From Brevibacillus laterosporus (GTDB lineage: Bacteria; Bacillota; Bacilli; Brevibacillales; Brevibacillaceae): DNA of 64,000 nucleotides. The notes below the pieces were generated by a model, which did no database searches, was not told the origin of the DNA, and saw only the letters and a list, made by a program, of their open reading frames with translations. Shown in pieces: positions 27,376 to 36,796 of this stretch (within the stretch, counting starts at the first letter, position 1; each line of letters opens with the position of its first letter). Where the stretch lies: contig NZ_JAUKFY010000019.1 in NCBI RefSeq assembly GCF_030489605.1, positions 1 to 64,000 on the forward strand, in the 5' to 3' direction. The position numbers and the translations under genes were made by a program.

Positions 27376-28152
<777 letters not shown>

Positions 28153-28348
28153 CTAGAATGTACAAAAAAACGTTCCATCTACCAGCTATTAACATCTGGT
28201 ACTAATTAACTTCTATATTATACAAGCTATACCATCGCATCGCTACGTGCAAATGTAGATCAGGTGTAGTCTTTATAACCAATTATTGCCTTCTTATAAA
28301 AAAGACTTCAATCTTTTTATTTTTTTTTACAAATCATTCATTTTATAC

Positions 28349-28377
28349 TTTACAAATTGAAAATAATACCATACTAT
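28349..28377 (+). promoter_or_regulatory. Promoter of the microprotein cluster
   Basis: TTTACA (28349-28354), a 17-nt spacer and TACTAT (28372-28377), 40 nt ahead of the first small ORF. A sporulation sigma factor is possible; the -35 looks sigma-A-like. Confidence 0.45.
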
Positions 28378-28417
28378 TAAGGAATAATGCTAACACTTGG
28401 AAAGGAGGTTCGGAAAA

Positions 28418-28522
28418 ATGATGATTATGGGAATCTTTACACAATTAGATGGCAACAATAGGGCTATGCATAATTTCATAACATCTTCTCTCCTCGCTTC
28501 CAGACAGGTGATGGTTTTTTAA
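28418..28522 (+). CDS. Microprotein, 34 residues
   Basis: It starts MMIMGIFTQLDGN and ends ASRQVMVF. A very strong AAAGGAGG lies 9 nt ahead of ATG 28418, with a good promoter further upstream. It has no clear membrane segment and no recognised family. First ORF of a five-ORF run ending at 29118. It may be a leader peptide or a real small protein. Confidence 0.5.
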   Translation: MMIMGIFTQLDGNNRAMHNFITSSLLASRQVMVF

Positions 28523-28570
28523 CTGTTCTTTCTACCTGATAAGCAGATCGTAGGAGAGGTATCTCTTGCG

Positions 28571-28603
28571 GTGCATATTTTCTTTTACACGCTCAGACCG
28601 TGA
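28571..28603 (+). CDS. 10-codon leader ORF overlapping an attenuator
   Basis: It encodes MHIFFYTLRP. The GTG start is preceded by AGGAGAGG at about 11 nt, with a small AGAG/CTCT hairpin between. Its stop codon lies inside the 5' arm of the 28595-28627 terminator. The first residues resemble the start of the second YrzI-like protein (MHI.), so it may be a decayed paralogue. Confidence 0.35.
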   Translation: MHIFFYTLRP

Positions 28604-28627
28604 GATATCCATATCTTACGGTCTTTT
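28595..28627 (+). terminator. Terminator/attenuator ahead of yrzI-like genes
   Basis: AGACCGTGAGATAT pairs with ATATCTTACGGTCT (one mismatch) around CC, followed by TTTT. It separates the first microprotein from the next three. Confidence 0.7.
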
Positions 28628-28670
28628 TATGCTCATATTTCATAGAAATTGAAAGGGGGTGACACAAGTC

Positions 28671-28823
28671 ATGGTATTTCATTTTTTAATGTTTTCTGTT
28701 CAGATCAAGCGAAACAAACCGCCTGTTGAACGGCAAACACAGCTTTATTTCCAAGAGCAATGGATTAAAGAACGCGATGAAAAACGCTACATGTTGGACG
28801 CGCAATCGCCGTATATTATGTAA
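28671..28823 (+). CDS. YrzI-like small protein
   Basis: 50 residues, MVFHFLMFSVQIKRN then a charged helix with YFQEQWIKERDEKRYM. The pattern of a short hydrophobic strand, basic residues and a charged amphipathic helix matches the Bac_small_YrzI family (PF09501), annotated as probable sporulation protein. GAAAGGGGG precedes ATG. Function unknown. First of two such genes here. Confidence 0.65.
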   Translation: MVFHFLMFSVQIKRNKPPVERQTQLYFQEQWIKERDEKRYMLDAQSPYIM

Positions 28824-28855
28824 GTATTCTTCATTTTGATGGGAGGAATGTTGAG

Positions 28856-28921
28856 ATGAGAAATGTTAAACGTAAGCAACGCATGAAGTATGTAGGTGTA
28901 AAGGCGCTAGATGGGACCTGA
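28856..28921 (+). CDS. Microprotein, 21 residues
   Basis: Encodes MRNVKRKQRMKYVGVKALDGT, strongly basic. GGGAGGAATG lies ahead of the ATG at normal spacing. It sits between the two YrzI-like genes and might couple their translation. No family recognised. Confidence 0.4.
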   Translation: MRNVKRKQRMKYVGVKALDGT

Positions 28922-28956
28922 CTGAATGAACAAAAAATAAAAGGAGGATGTGCACT

Positions 28957-29118
28957 GTGCATATTCCAATGATCTTTTTTACCATTATTATTGAACGTAA
29001 AAAGAAATCACCGGAGAAAACATACCGAGATTATATACAGCATAAACGCATTGAAAAAATCCGTGAAGAAAACCAACAAAGATGCATGGAACATCATTAT
29101 TTAATGAATCGTTTCTAA
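28957..29118 (+). CDS. YrzI-like small protein, second copy
   Basis: 53 residues, MHIPMIFFTIIIERKKKS followed by a charged helix with KRIEKIREENQQRCMEHHY. Same architecture as the preceding YrzI-like protein. GTG 28957 is 9 nt from AAGGAGG; ATG 28948 touches the SD and is rejected. A strong terminator ends the cluster. Confidence 0.65.
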   Translation: MHIPMIFFTIIIERKKKSPEKTYRDYIQHKRIEKIREENQQRCMEHHYLMNRF

Positions 29119-29132
29119 GAGTCTAACATAAA

Positions 29133-29174
29133 GCTGGAAAAAGCCCCCCTCTGTATGAAGGGGCTTTTTCAGCG
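29133..29174. terminator. Bidirectional terminator
   Basis: GCTGGAAAAAGCCCC pairs with GGGGCTTTTTCAGC between the microprotein cluster and convergent mutY. Confidence 0.85.
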
Positions 29175-29177
29175 TTA

Positions 29178-30287
29178 CTATTTTTCTTCTTTTGCCGTTA
29201 TTTCAGCAATGATTTTATTGTGTAAAACTGGAAATGCATATTGTGACATTTCCTCTGATGTGACAAACACCACATTCTCTTTTAGCGGTTCACCTGAGAT
29301 GTGCTCCATTACATACACATTTACATTCCAATGCAAATGCGAGAAGGTATGCTGTACATTCATCAGGTAATCCCCCAAGTCCACTTGTAAGCCATATTCC
29401 TTTTGCAAAAGCCGGAGCAATTGTTCTTCGTCATCTTTCGTCCCCGCATCCTCTACCATCGGAAATTCCCATAAACCTGCTAATAATCCCCGTTCAGGAC
29501 GCTTTTGAATCAGATATTGGTTTCCACGCTTTACTACTGCTGTCAGTAATTGAACGGGACGCGGCGGCTTTGCCTTTCCTTTGACAGGCAAGGTATCCTG
29601 CACGCCTTCCCTTCGAGCTAAACAATAATCAAAGACAGGACAGGTTAGGCATTGCGGATTTTTAGGCAGACAAACAAGGGCCCCTAATTCCATAATAGCC
29701 TGATTAAAATCCCCTGCTCGTCCAATTGGGATCGTTTGTTTAACCAATTGTTCCATTTTGATCCGTGTAGCTGGTTTAGCAATATCATCATCCATCAGTA
29801 GAAGTCTGGAAAACACACGCATCACATTACCGTCTACTGCAGGTACAGGAACTTCGTAAGCAATACTTAAAATAGCACCCGCTGTATAGGGACCTACACC
29901 CTTTAGCTTGGAAATTTCTTCAGGTGTGTCTGGAACCACGCCACCATACGATACCGTGACCTCGCGAGCTGCTGTTTGCAAGTTACGAGCCCGGGAATAA
30001 TAACCTAGTCCTTCCCATGCTTTTAAAACCTCTTCCTCAGGAGCTGCCGCCAGCGCTTCCACTGTAGGGAATTTTTGCATAAAATTTTGATAGTAGGGTT
30101 TAACCGTTTCTACACGGGTCTGCTGGAGCATAATTTCTGAGACCCATACACGATAAGGATCTCGATTTATTCGCCATGGTAAATCTCGCTTTTGGGTATC
30201 ATACCAATATAAGAGATCCTGAGCAAAGTCAAACGCTTGAAATTCATCGGGCAGTGTATAAATCGTTGGTTGTTTTTTTCTCGTCAT
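29178..30287 (-). CDS. mutY: A/G-specific adenine glycosylase MutY
   Basis: About 369 residues. The N-terminal glycosylase has SEIMLQQTRVETV (catalytic Glu), the helix-hairpin-helix LKGVGPYTAGAIL, VDGNVMRVFSR with the catalytic Asp, and the [4Fe-4S] cysteines CLPKNPQCLTCPVFDYC. A C-terminal NUDIX-like domain (about 245-369) recognises 8-oxoG. It removes A mispaired with 8-oxoG. ATG 30287 follows AAAGGAAAAGC; the longer in-frame start lacks an SD. Homologue of yfhQ, neighbour of fabL and yfhP in Bacillus. Confidence 0.93.
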   Translation of the reverse strand: MTRKKQPTIYTLPDEFQAFDFAQDLLYWYDTQKRDLPWRINRDPYRVWVSEIMLQQTRVETVKPYYQNFMQKFPTVEALAAAPEEEVLKAWEGLGYYSRARNLQTAAREVTVSYGGVVPDTPEEISKLKGVGPYTAGAILSIAYEVPVPAVDGNVMRVFSRLLLMDDDIAKPATRIKMEQLVKQTIPIGRAGDFNQAIMELGALVCLPKNPQCLTCPVFDYCLARREGVQDTLPVKGKAKPPRPVQLLTAVVKRGNQYLIQKRPERGLLAGLWEFPMVEDAGTKDDEEQLLRLLQKEYGLQVDLGDYLMNVQHTFSHLHWNVNVYVMEHISGEPLKENVVFVTSEEMSQYAFPVLHNKIIAEITAKEEK

Positions 30288-30573
30288 GCTTTTCCTTTGT
30301 TTCCCCTTTGTTCTTTTCAGGTTTACATCAAATTTTATATACAGTTCGTGCAAAGATCATCTACTCCCATCTTGCCAAAAAAAACAGGTTTGAACAAGCT
30401 TCTCCTACATTTGCCATACTGGTTTTGTGGCTTGACTACTTGTAAAAAGAAATGTTACACAACGAAGCAATGTTTTTTGAAGAATGCATACTTTTTTTTA
30501 GAAAGGATTGAAGAATTACGTTAGTTGTGCCATAATTTTTCCACTATCCCCGTGCGAAAGGAGAAATCTTCTA

Positions 30574-31581
30574 GTGGATACTGCCACGCATTTTGCAATC
30601 GGTTTTGGTTTAGCTGCCCTTGCTCATCTAGATCCTGTAGTAGCAAGCGATCCGGGTTTAGCTAAAGCGGTAATGATTGGAACAGTCATCGGTCAACAAG
30701 CACCCGATTTTGATGGATTCACTCGTCTACTGGGTAATGCAACATATATCCGCAACCATCGGGGAGCTTCTCATTCGATACCCGCTATTTTTATTTGGAC
30801 ACTCTCCATTTGTGGACTTATCCAATATTTCATTCCGCAAGAGCACTGGGGGCATTTACTCGGTTGGACATTCTTTGCTGTCTTTTTACACGTTTTTGTC
30901 GATATATTTAACTCCTATGGAACACAAGCACTACGTCCCTTTAATCGAAAATGGGTAGCCCTTGGCACCATGTTTATCTTTGATCCGCTGATCTTTGCCT
31001 TGCACATCATCGGGCTGCTATTATGGGCGGCTGGTGCTGAGCCTGGTAAACTGTTCCTGGTTATCTACCTATTTATTGCCCTTTATTATGTAAAAAGATA
31101 TCGGGTACATGCACGTGAGCTAGCCTATCTGCAATCCTCATTGGGGCTAAAAGGAGAATATACGCTAATCCCTACCTATTCGTGGAGTAACTGGACATTT
31201 GTGGTGAAAACAACACAGCAATGGTATGTAGGAGAGCTGCATCAAGGCTCCGAACCATTGGTGCTTGATATTTTCCCGATTCCAAAAGAAGAACCTGAGC
31301 TTATTACCCTCACGAGACAGGATAAAAAGGTGCAAGCGTTTCTTTCCTTTACCCACCATGTTCATGCAGAAGTTAAACAACGCTCTTTTGGCTATGAAGT
31401 CAAATGGAAGGATTTACGTTATCGAGCTAAGCATATGGGTAAATCCCACTATATGTTGGTAGCTGTCGTCTATTTAGATCAAAATAAACAAATTCGTGAT
31501 TCGTTCGTAGGCTGGATTCACCACAGTGAAGACCAGTTAACCAAAAAATTAAATCCCCAAAAAGAGATACAGGTCAATTAA
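30574..31581 (+). CDS. yfhP: YfhP membrane-bound metal-dependent hydrolase
   Basis: About 335 residues from GTG 30574 (AAAGGAG upstream). It starts MDTATHFAIGFGLAAL, has APDFDGFTRLLGN and the HRGASHSIPA motif near residue 70, then four membrane spans and a soluble C-terminal half (about 190-335). This is the YdjM/LexA-regulated inner-membrane hydrolase family (PF04307); B. subtilis YfhP aligns at the same start. Its substrate is unknown. It lies divergent to mutY, as expected from the conserved block. Confidence 0.88.
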   Translation: MDTATHFAIGFGLAALAHLDPVVASDPGLAKAVMIGTVIGQQAPDFDGFTRLLGNATYIRNHRGASHSIPAIFIWTLSICGLIQYFIPQEHWGHLLGWTFFAVFLHVFVDIFNSYGTQALRPFNRKWVALGTMFIFDPLIFALHIIGLLLWAAGAEPGKLFLVIYLFIALYYVKRYRVHARELAYLQSSLGLKGEYTLIPTYSWSNWTFVVKTTQQWYVGELHQGSEPLVLDIFPIPKEEPELITLTRQDKKVQAFLSFTHHVHAEVKQRSFGYEVKWKDLRYRAKHMGKSHYMLVAVVYLDQNKQIRDSFVGWIHHSEDQLTKKLNPQKEIQVN

Positions 31582-31584
31582 CAA

Positions 31585-31618
31585 GAAAAAAGCTCCTTCT
31601 TCGTGAGGAGCTTTTTTT
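31585..31618. terminator. Bidirectional terminator
   Basis: AAAAAAGCTCCT pairs with AGGAGCTTTTTT between convergent yfhP and the CDF gene. Confidence 0.85.
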
Positions 31619-31631
31619 CTTTTGACGCATT

Positions 31632-32546
31632 CTATGTTCGAGATTTATTCGGTCTACGAGAAGCTGGTTCTACATGAATCAACATCCGTTCAATTCCATT
31701 AAAGCCTTTCAAATAATCTTCAATTCTATCCGTAACATCATGACTTTCTGCTACAGTTAACGATGAAGGCACTTCAATAATGCAATCAACATGAACAGCG
31801 CTTCCATGGTAACGAGCCCGTAAATCAGTCACACGGCTAACGCCATTCACTTCCATAATACGATCATGAATCGCCTGCCATTTATCTTCTTCAAAGGCAT
31901 CCATCAGGCTGTCAACAGCCTGTTTTCCTACCACATATGCCGTCTTGATTATGAGTAAACCGACGATGAGTGCCACTAAAGCATCTGCCCATAGCCAGCC
32001 CAACCGAGCTGTGCCAATACCAATTAATGTTCCAATACTGATAATTGCATCACTTCGATTATCATAAGCAGCAGCCATAACTGCCAGATTATCTGTTTCT
32101 TTACCAACAGCCATATTGTAAAGAGATAAGAGATATAGAATAAGGGCACCGCCAAAAGCTACATACATAGATAAGGGATCAGGAGCCATTACTTGTGCTT
32201 CTGGTCTCCATAATTTCATAAAAGCATCCTTTAAGACATCGATCCCTACAACTGCCATCATAAAAGCCGCTAATAGGGCTGCTGTCGTTTCTGCACGAAA
32301 ATGTCCATATCGATGATTGTGATCAGCTGGTTTCTGGGAAATATACATACCGATCATCAGGGCAATAGACGCCAACACATCTGATACGTTATTCCATCCA
32401 TCTGCTGTCAATGCCTCAGACTGTGCAAACATACCAGCCAGAATCTTGCTTACAGACAGGATCAAATAAAGAAAGATGCTAATCTTAATGGCTCTGCTTC
32501 CCTTTTTGTATTTCAGGAGCTTGGAACTCCCTTCTACACTTTCCAC
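31632..32546 (-). CDS. Cation diffusion facilitator (Mn/Zn/Fe efflux)
   Basis: About 304 residues. Six membrane helices have the metal site ALTADGWNNVSDV in TM2 and AAYDNRSDAI in TM5, and a cytoplasmic C-terminal domain has YHGSAVHVDCIIEVP. The Asn/Asp-rich sites resemble MntE/MneP-type Mn exporters more than His-rich Zn ones, so Mn efflux is plausible but not certain. GTG 32546 is 9 nt after GAGGAGG; the GTG at 32564 lies in the SD itself. Confidence 0.87.
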   Translation of the reverse strand: MESVEGSSKLLKYKKGSRAIKISIFLYLILSVSKILAGMFAQSEALTADGWNNVSDVLASIALMIGMYISQKPADHNHRYGHFRAETTAALLAAFMMAVVGIDVLKDAFMKLWRPEAQVMAPDPLSMYVAFGGALILYLLSLYNMAVGKETDNLAVMAAAYDNRSDAIISIGTLIGIGTARLGWLWADALVALIVGLLIIKTAYVVGKQAVDSLMDAFEEDKWQAIHDRIMEVNGVSRVTDLRARYHGSAVHVDCIIEVPSSLTVAESHDVTDRIEDYLKGFNGIERMLIHVEPASRRPNKSRT

Positions 32547-33010
32547 AGTAAATTTCCTCCTCACACCGAACTTTCTATTCTAATGGTAACGATCCAAAAC
32601 CGTGTTAGTCCAGAGAAACGTTTTTGCAAAAAGGCAGGATTGCATCTATAAGGAAAAAGATTTGCATGAAGGAAACCCTTGTAAAGCTAGATACAATTGG
32701 GCTTATAGGAAAGCGAGCCTCTGATTTTTGGGAAAGCTTCTTAAACCGTTTCTTTATTAAAGTTTTTATGTCAGTTCTTTCTCAGGATGTTACACACTAC
32801 TTACATGGTATTGGATCACCTAAAAAATTCGTCATACTGGGACGAGGAAACAAAACCCAACCTCTAGATTTATTTATATCTTAAAGATAAGAAAAATGTG
32901 AGCAGAACAAATGAAATTAATGGGTTGATGTGGAAATTTTTAGTAAATGATTGACAATCCGTCACATGCTTTATAACTAACGCGTAAGCCCCTGTTCTTT
33001 ATAGCATTAC
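32547..33010. other. Intergenic region between CDF gene and sodA terminator
   Basis: About 460 nt. An 86-codon ORF (32624-32884) on the plus strand has no SD and unremarkable composition; I do not consider it a gene. I see no known RNA motif. Confidence 0.5.
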
Positions 33011-33070
33011 AACAAAAAAGGGTAAGCATACCTATTAGATGTGACTAATAGGAGCCTACCCTTTGTTTTT
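33011..33070 (-). terminator. sodA terminator
   Basis: AACAAAAAAGGGTA pairs with TACCCTTTGTTTTT, and inner CTATTAG with CTAATAG. It is placed 9 nt after the sodA stop. Confidence 0.8.
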
Positions 33071-33078
33071 ATTCCATA

Positions 33079-33687
33079 TTAGCGAGCTGCTGCGAAACGT
33101 TTGTTTACTTCGTCCCAGTTAATCAAGTTCCAGAAAGCATTAATGTAGTCTGGGCGTTTGTTTTGGTAGTTCAGGTAATAAGCATGCTCCCAAACGTCCA
33201 AGCCAAGAACAGGAGTTTTCCCTTCCATAATTGGGCTATCTTGGTTTGGAGTGGAAGTGATTGCTACTTTATCACCGTCTACAATTAGCCAAGCCCAACC
33301 AGAACCGAAACGGCCTGTAGCTGCTTTTGTAAACTCAGCTTTAAAGTTATCATAGCTACCGAATGCAGCATTGATTGCATCAGCAATAGCACCTGTTGGG
33401 TTTCCACCGCCATTTGGGCTTAGGATTTCCCAGAATAAGCTATGGTTCGCATGACCGCCACCATTGTTACGTACGGCTGTGCGAATAGCTTCTGGAAGTG
33501 CATCCAGATTAGAAATTAATTCTTCTACGCTTTTACCTTGAAGATCAGCATGTCCTTCTAAAGCAGCATTTAAATTGTTAACGTAAGTAGCATGATGACG
33601 ATCATGGTGGATTTCCATTGTTAATGCATCAAAATGTGGTTCCAATGCATTGTTCTCATATGGTAGTGCAGGTAGTTGATGTGCCAT
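33079..33687 (-). CDS. sodA: Manganese/iron superoxide dismutase
   Basis: 202 residues. Metal ligands are visible: His in [15 protein letters not shown] near 27, His in HANHSLFW near 82, and Asp/His in DVWEHAYYL near 163-167. [20 protein letters not shown] and [12 protein letters not shown] favour the Mn type. It dismutates superoxide in the cytosol. GGAGGAG lies ahead of ATG. Not near a Per box that I can see. Confidence 0.95.
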   Translation of the reverse strand: MAHQLPALPYENNALEPHFDALTMEIHHDRHHATYVNNLNAALEGHADLQGKSVEELISNLDALPEAIRTAVRNNGGGHANHSLFWEILSPNGGGNPTGAIADAINAAFGSYDNFKAEFTKAATGRFGSGWAWLIVDGDKVAITSTPNQDSPIMEGKTPVLGLDVWEHAYYLNYQNKRPDYINAFWNLINWDEVNKRFAAAR

Positions 33688-33910
33688 TACAAAAACTCCT
33701 CCTTTATGTAAGTAAAAAGTCCTTTATTCTTGCTTTACTCCTTAATTATAGCGTAAACGACAGGATTAATGCAACTAAAATGTATTGAAAGTATAGTAAG
33801 GTAATCCATCCTACATTTACTGAACGCAGAACCCTTGCAAACCCGATCACTCATGATAAACTGTACATTATCAAATATTTCGCAATTGCATAAAGGAGTC
33901 TGACTTTAAA

Positions 33911-34678
33911 ATGGAACTGGATATATCAACCATTGTTTTACTTGCATTAATCGGATTTTTAGCTGCGTTTATTGATAGTTGCGTTGGTGGAGGCGGATTA
34001 ATTTCTCTTCCTGCTTTGCTGGGGTTAGGCCTTCCTCCTCATCTTGCGCTGGGAACAAATAAGCTCGCTGGCACCCTTTCATCCCTAACCAGTTCGATCA
34101 CCTTCATTAGCATGGGGAAATTCGATAAGAAGCTAATGTTGATTCTCACACCCTTTTCATTAATTGGTGCTTGGATAGGTGCCCTAACGGTTCTAGATAT
34201 TCCACAAGGCTTTCTCAACACGCTAGTTATTATTATGATGGGTCTTATCTTTGTTTATACTCTGCTAAACAAAAAGTTTGGCCATGAAGCAAATTTTAAA
34301 GGGTACACAACCTTTACGGTTAGCTGGGGCATTTTATTTGCCCTTTTGATTGGTTTCTATGATGGTTTTTTCGGTCCTGGCACAGGCTCCTTCTTTATTT
34401 TCCTAATGGTGCTACTATTCGGGTATGACTTTGTAATCGCTGCTGGCAACGGTCGTATCCTCAATCTAGCCAGCAATATCTCGTCACTTGCTGTATTCAT
34501 CTGGAATGGAAAGGTTCTTTTTTCTACTGGATTGGTTATGGGCTTGGCCATGATTTTAGGCGCGACTATTGGTGCCCGTGTGGCCGTTATGACTGGTGTT
34601 CGCTATGTGCGCCCGCTGTTTCTTATCGTGTCAGTCTCTCTCATTACAAAAATGGTATATGAATTAATAATCAAATAA
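33911..34678 (+). CDS. TauE/SafE family membrane transporter (TSUP)
   Basis: 255 residues and about eight spans. N-terminal IGFLAAFIDSCVGGGGLISLPALLG and central YDGFFGPGTGSFF are the paired inverted-repeat motifs of the TSUP family. Members export sulfite, sulfonates or related anions; the substrate here is open. AAAGGAG precedes ATG. Monocistronic with a following terminator. Confidence 0.88.
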   Translation: MELDISTIVLLALIGFLAAFIDSCVGGGGLISLPALLGLGLPPHLALGTNKLAGTLSSLTSSITFISMGKFDKKLMLILTPFSLIGAWIGALTVLDIPQGFLNTLVIIMMGLIFVYTLLNKKFGHEANFKGYTTFTVSWGILFALLIGFYDGFFGPGTGSFFIFLMVLLFGYDFVIAAGNGRILNLASNISSLAVFIWNGKVLFSTGLVMGLAMILGATIGARVAVMTGVRYVRPLFLIVSVSLITKMVYELIIK

Positions 34679-34689
34679 GAGCAAGCAAA

Positions 34690-34726
34690 ACGGCGTGCAC
34701 CACTTAGTGGTTACACGCCGTCATTT
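34690..34726. terminator. Bidirectional terminator
   Basis: ACGGCGTG pairs with CACGCCGT, with inner CCACT/AGTGG, followed by CATTTTTT. Confidence 0.8.
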
Positions 34727-34801
34727 TTTACTAAAACAGGTTGACTTTCTCCTGTTTAATCGCTGAAGCATTTTTAGCTGATTGGGCACCAGTTCTCCCC
34801 G

Positions 34802-34978
34802 TTATTTTCCGTCCCTATGCTGCTTTATACGGGCAATGATTCCGTCCGTTAATAGGCCAATACCTGCACCGTAAAAAGGCGCTGCCATTCGAAATCCTGT
34901 CGGTAAATCTTTTAGAAAAAACAGTATAACTCCAATGATAAAGCCTAACATCATAAAGCGAATACGCGTGGAGCCCAA
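34802..34978 (-). CDS. Small membrane protein, possibly frameshifted at its 3' end
   Basis: 58 residues from TTG 34978. Two short hydrophobic stretches (RFMMLGFIIGVILFF, FYGAGIGLLTDGII) flank a charged loop. The SD GGAGGG overlaps the stop of the upstream YneF-like gene, so the two are translationally coupled. It stops right after an AAAA run; in the -1 frame the reading continues as ITGRTGAQSAKNASAIKQEK and ends at 34731, right before the terminator. This suggests either an indel or a shorter native protein. Family not recognised. Confidence 0.6.
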   Translation of the reverse strand: MGSTRIRFMMLGFIIGVILFFLKDLPTGFRMAAPFYGAGIGLLTDGIIARIKQHRDGK

Positions 34979-34990
34979 GCTACTTCCCTC

Positions 34991-35230
34991 CTATTTTGAT
35001 TTAGGTTTAGGGAATTTGTTCGGCATCTTCATGTTTTTCATGTTGCGGCTCATTTGTTTTAGCTGCTTTTGATTTAAATTCATACCCATAGAACGTGCCA
35101 TGGTTTGAATTTGCTTTTCATCCATTTGCATGTTGGCTACTTGCTTTTTCAGATAGTGAACTCCACCATAGAACCCACCAGCTAAACCTAAGAGTAGCGT
35201 AACAATTGGAATAACCCAGTTGTACCACAT
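34991..35230 (-). CDS. YneF-like small membrane protein (UPF0154)
   Basis: 79 residues. One N-terminal membrane helix (about 5-24, ending GGFYGGVHYLKKQ) is followed by IQTMARSMGMNLNQKQLKQMSRNMK, which matches the YneF pattern of a TM anchor plus a Met-rich MGM..QKK.NQM segment. Function unknown across the family. It is the first gene of a two-gene minus-strand unit. Confidence 0.65.
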   Translation of the reverse strand: MWYNWVIPIVTLLLGLAGGFYGGVHYLKKQVANMQMDEKQIQTMARSMGMNLNQKQLKQMSRNMKNMKMPNKFPKPKSK

Positions 35231-35377
35231 GTTCCATTACCATCCTTTTTTAATATCTTATCCCGTCCATTTTACCATAAGAAGCTTTCCTGTCCATGTA
35301 GATTTGTGTCGTACGGTATGAAATGAGGATAACTTTTTATGATAGTACCTGCATATACTGTGCCGAGGTGAAGAAAA

Positions 35378-36115
35378 ATGACTGCTTTCGTCGTGATCGA
35401 TCCTGGACATGGTGGCATTGATCCAGGAGGGGGAACCAATAGCTTGTTTAAAGAAAAGGACCTCGTTTTAAATATTTCCCTTTATCAGCACCAACGCTTT
35501 TTAGAATTAAATGTTTCAGCTTTACTTACCCGCTCTACAGATATAACGCTTGAAAGCGACCAGCGTGCATCATCGGTTCGCAACAGCGGCGCCCGTTATT
35601 GTCTCTGTAATCATGTTAATTCAGGCGGCGGTCGAGGTGCAGAAGGAATCTACTCTATTCACGCCTCCTCAGCCATGTCGCGCACCCTTTTCGAGGAAAT
35701 TGAGACAGCCGGCATGCCTGTAAGGCGTATCTATACGCGTACTCTCCCCAATAATCCCCAACTTGATTACTATTTTATGCATCGAGACACAGGAAATGTG
35801 GAAACGGTCATAATCGAATATGGATTCGCAGACAATCCAATAGATGCTGAGTTTTTAAATACGAAGTGGAAGGAGCTGGCAGAAGCCGTTGTTCGTGGTT
35901 TTTGTGAGTTTACCAATCTTCCTTATACTCCCCCATCGACCACTTCACCCAAGCCTGAACCGCCTGATGACTGGAAACAAGAGGCTGTTAACTGGCTTTA
36001 TCAGGAAGGTATTTTGACGAATGAAGAATGGCGGCAAAATATTGATAAACCTTTGCCATTATGGGCAGAAGCGATTGTACTGCGCCGTTTATACGAAAAA
36101 GTAATAAATAAATGA
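35378..36115 (+). CDS. N-acetylmuramoyl-L-alanine amidase (Amidase_3), endolysin-like
   Basis: 245 residues. Zinc ligands are His in IDPGHGG near 10, Glu in LFKEKDL near 25 and His in CNHVNSGG near 79; catalytic Glu is in VIIEYGF near 148. There is no signal peptide, as in phage endolysins that need a holin. A Pro-rich linker (about 185-200) leads to a C-terminal segment WKQEAVNWLYQEGILTNEEW that resembles an S-layer/PBS-type helix and may bind the wall. GAGGTG lies before ATG. The holin-like gene follows by 39 nt. Confidence 0.88.
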   Translation: MTAFVVIDPGHGGIDPGGGTNSLFKEKDLVLNISLYQHQRFLELNVSALLTRSTDITLESDQRASSVRNSGARYCLCNHVNSGGGRGAEGIYSIHASSAMSRTLFEEIETAGMPVRRIYTRTLPNNPQLDYYFMHRDTGNVETVIIEYGFADNPIDAEFLNTKWKELAEAVVRGFCEFTNLPYTPPSTTSPKPEPPDDWKQEAVNWLYQEGILTNEEWRQNIDKPLPLWAEAIVLRRLYEKVINK

Positions 36116-36154
36116 TGATAGCTTTCGCATGATTAAATAAAAGGAGACATTCCC

Positions 36155-36796
36155 ATGAGCTTAGACATTGGTGCAATTATAGCCATCGCTATGGCGGCAA
36201 CCTCTACTCTATCCGACTGGTTACGTATTCCTGTGAAGTTAAGGGCCTGGACAACGCTAGGATTTATTTTGCTACTAAAGCTGGGCTACGATTGGTTATA
36301 CGGTCCTGTACCATTTATCTGGAAGGATTCACTCATGCATGGAATTACAGCCGGACTGGCTGCCGTAGGAATTTACTCCACCACGAAAAACACCCGCCAG
36401 CATATGCAACAGCTCAAAAATGATTGGAGCAATCACGAGCAAAATGCTAAGATGCTTTCGAATAATATTGACCCCTCAACGCTTGTCCTCTCGTCAGAAG
36501 ACCAGGAAGCATTTCAGCCTTCTGTACAGTCATTCACTCCATCCCAATCACAGGTTTCGTCCTTACAAGCACAAAGTCCAATAGAAAAGCCTAGCACAGA
36601 ACAACAAACATCGGTAGAAATCGCATTGAGCCAGCCTCTGCACACCGCCTCAGCCCCTTCTTCTAGCCTCTCCTCTGATCCAGACAGCCTGCCCTCTACC
36701 AGCTTCAAATCGTCCAGCGAGGAACCTTTTCACGTATCTGCTCATCCATCTCATGATTCCTCTGATAAAAAATCTTCCTACGAAGACTATGTCTAA
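36155..36796 (+). CDS. Holin-like membrane protein with long Ser/Pro-rich tail
   Basis: 213 residues. Two or three N-terminal hydrophobic segments (about 4-20, 33-50, 66-82) with GVPF-like loop VPFIWKDSLMHGITAGLAAVGIYSTTKN resemble phage holins of the superfamily-6 type. The region after residue 95 is disordered, rich in Ser, Pro and Gln, which is unusual for a holin. AAAGGAG precedes ATG. Paired with the amidase as a lysis-like cassette. Confidence 0.65.
   Translation: MSLDIGAIIAIAMAATSTLSDWLRIPVKLRAWTTLGFILLLKLGYDWLYGPVPFIWKDSLMHGITAGLAAVGIYSTTKNTRQHMQQLKNDWSNHEQNAKMLSNNIDPSTLVLSSEDQEAFQPSVQSFTPSQSQVSSLQAQSPIEKPSTEQQTSVEIALSQPLHTASAPSSSLSSDPDSLPSTSFKSSSEEPFHVSAHPSHDSSDKKSSYEDYV

Noticed and set aside
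30176-30524. Two ORFs in the mutY-yfhP gap
   Set aside because: Overlap mutY antisense, no SD, Phe/Ser-rich chance composition.
32624-32884. 86-codon plus-strand ORF between the CDF gene and sodA
   Set aside because: No ribosome site, no recognisable motif and no terminator; likely chance.
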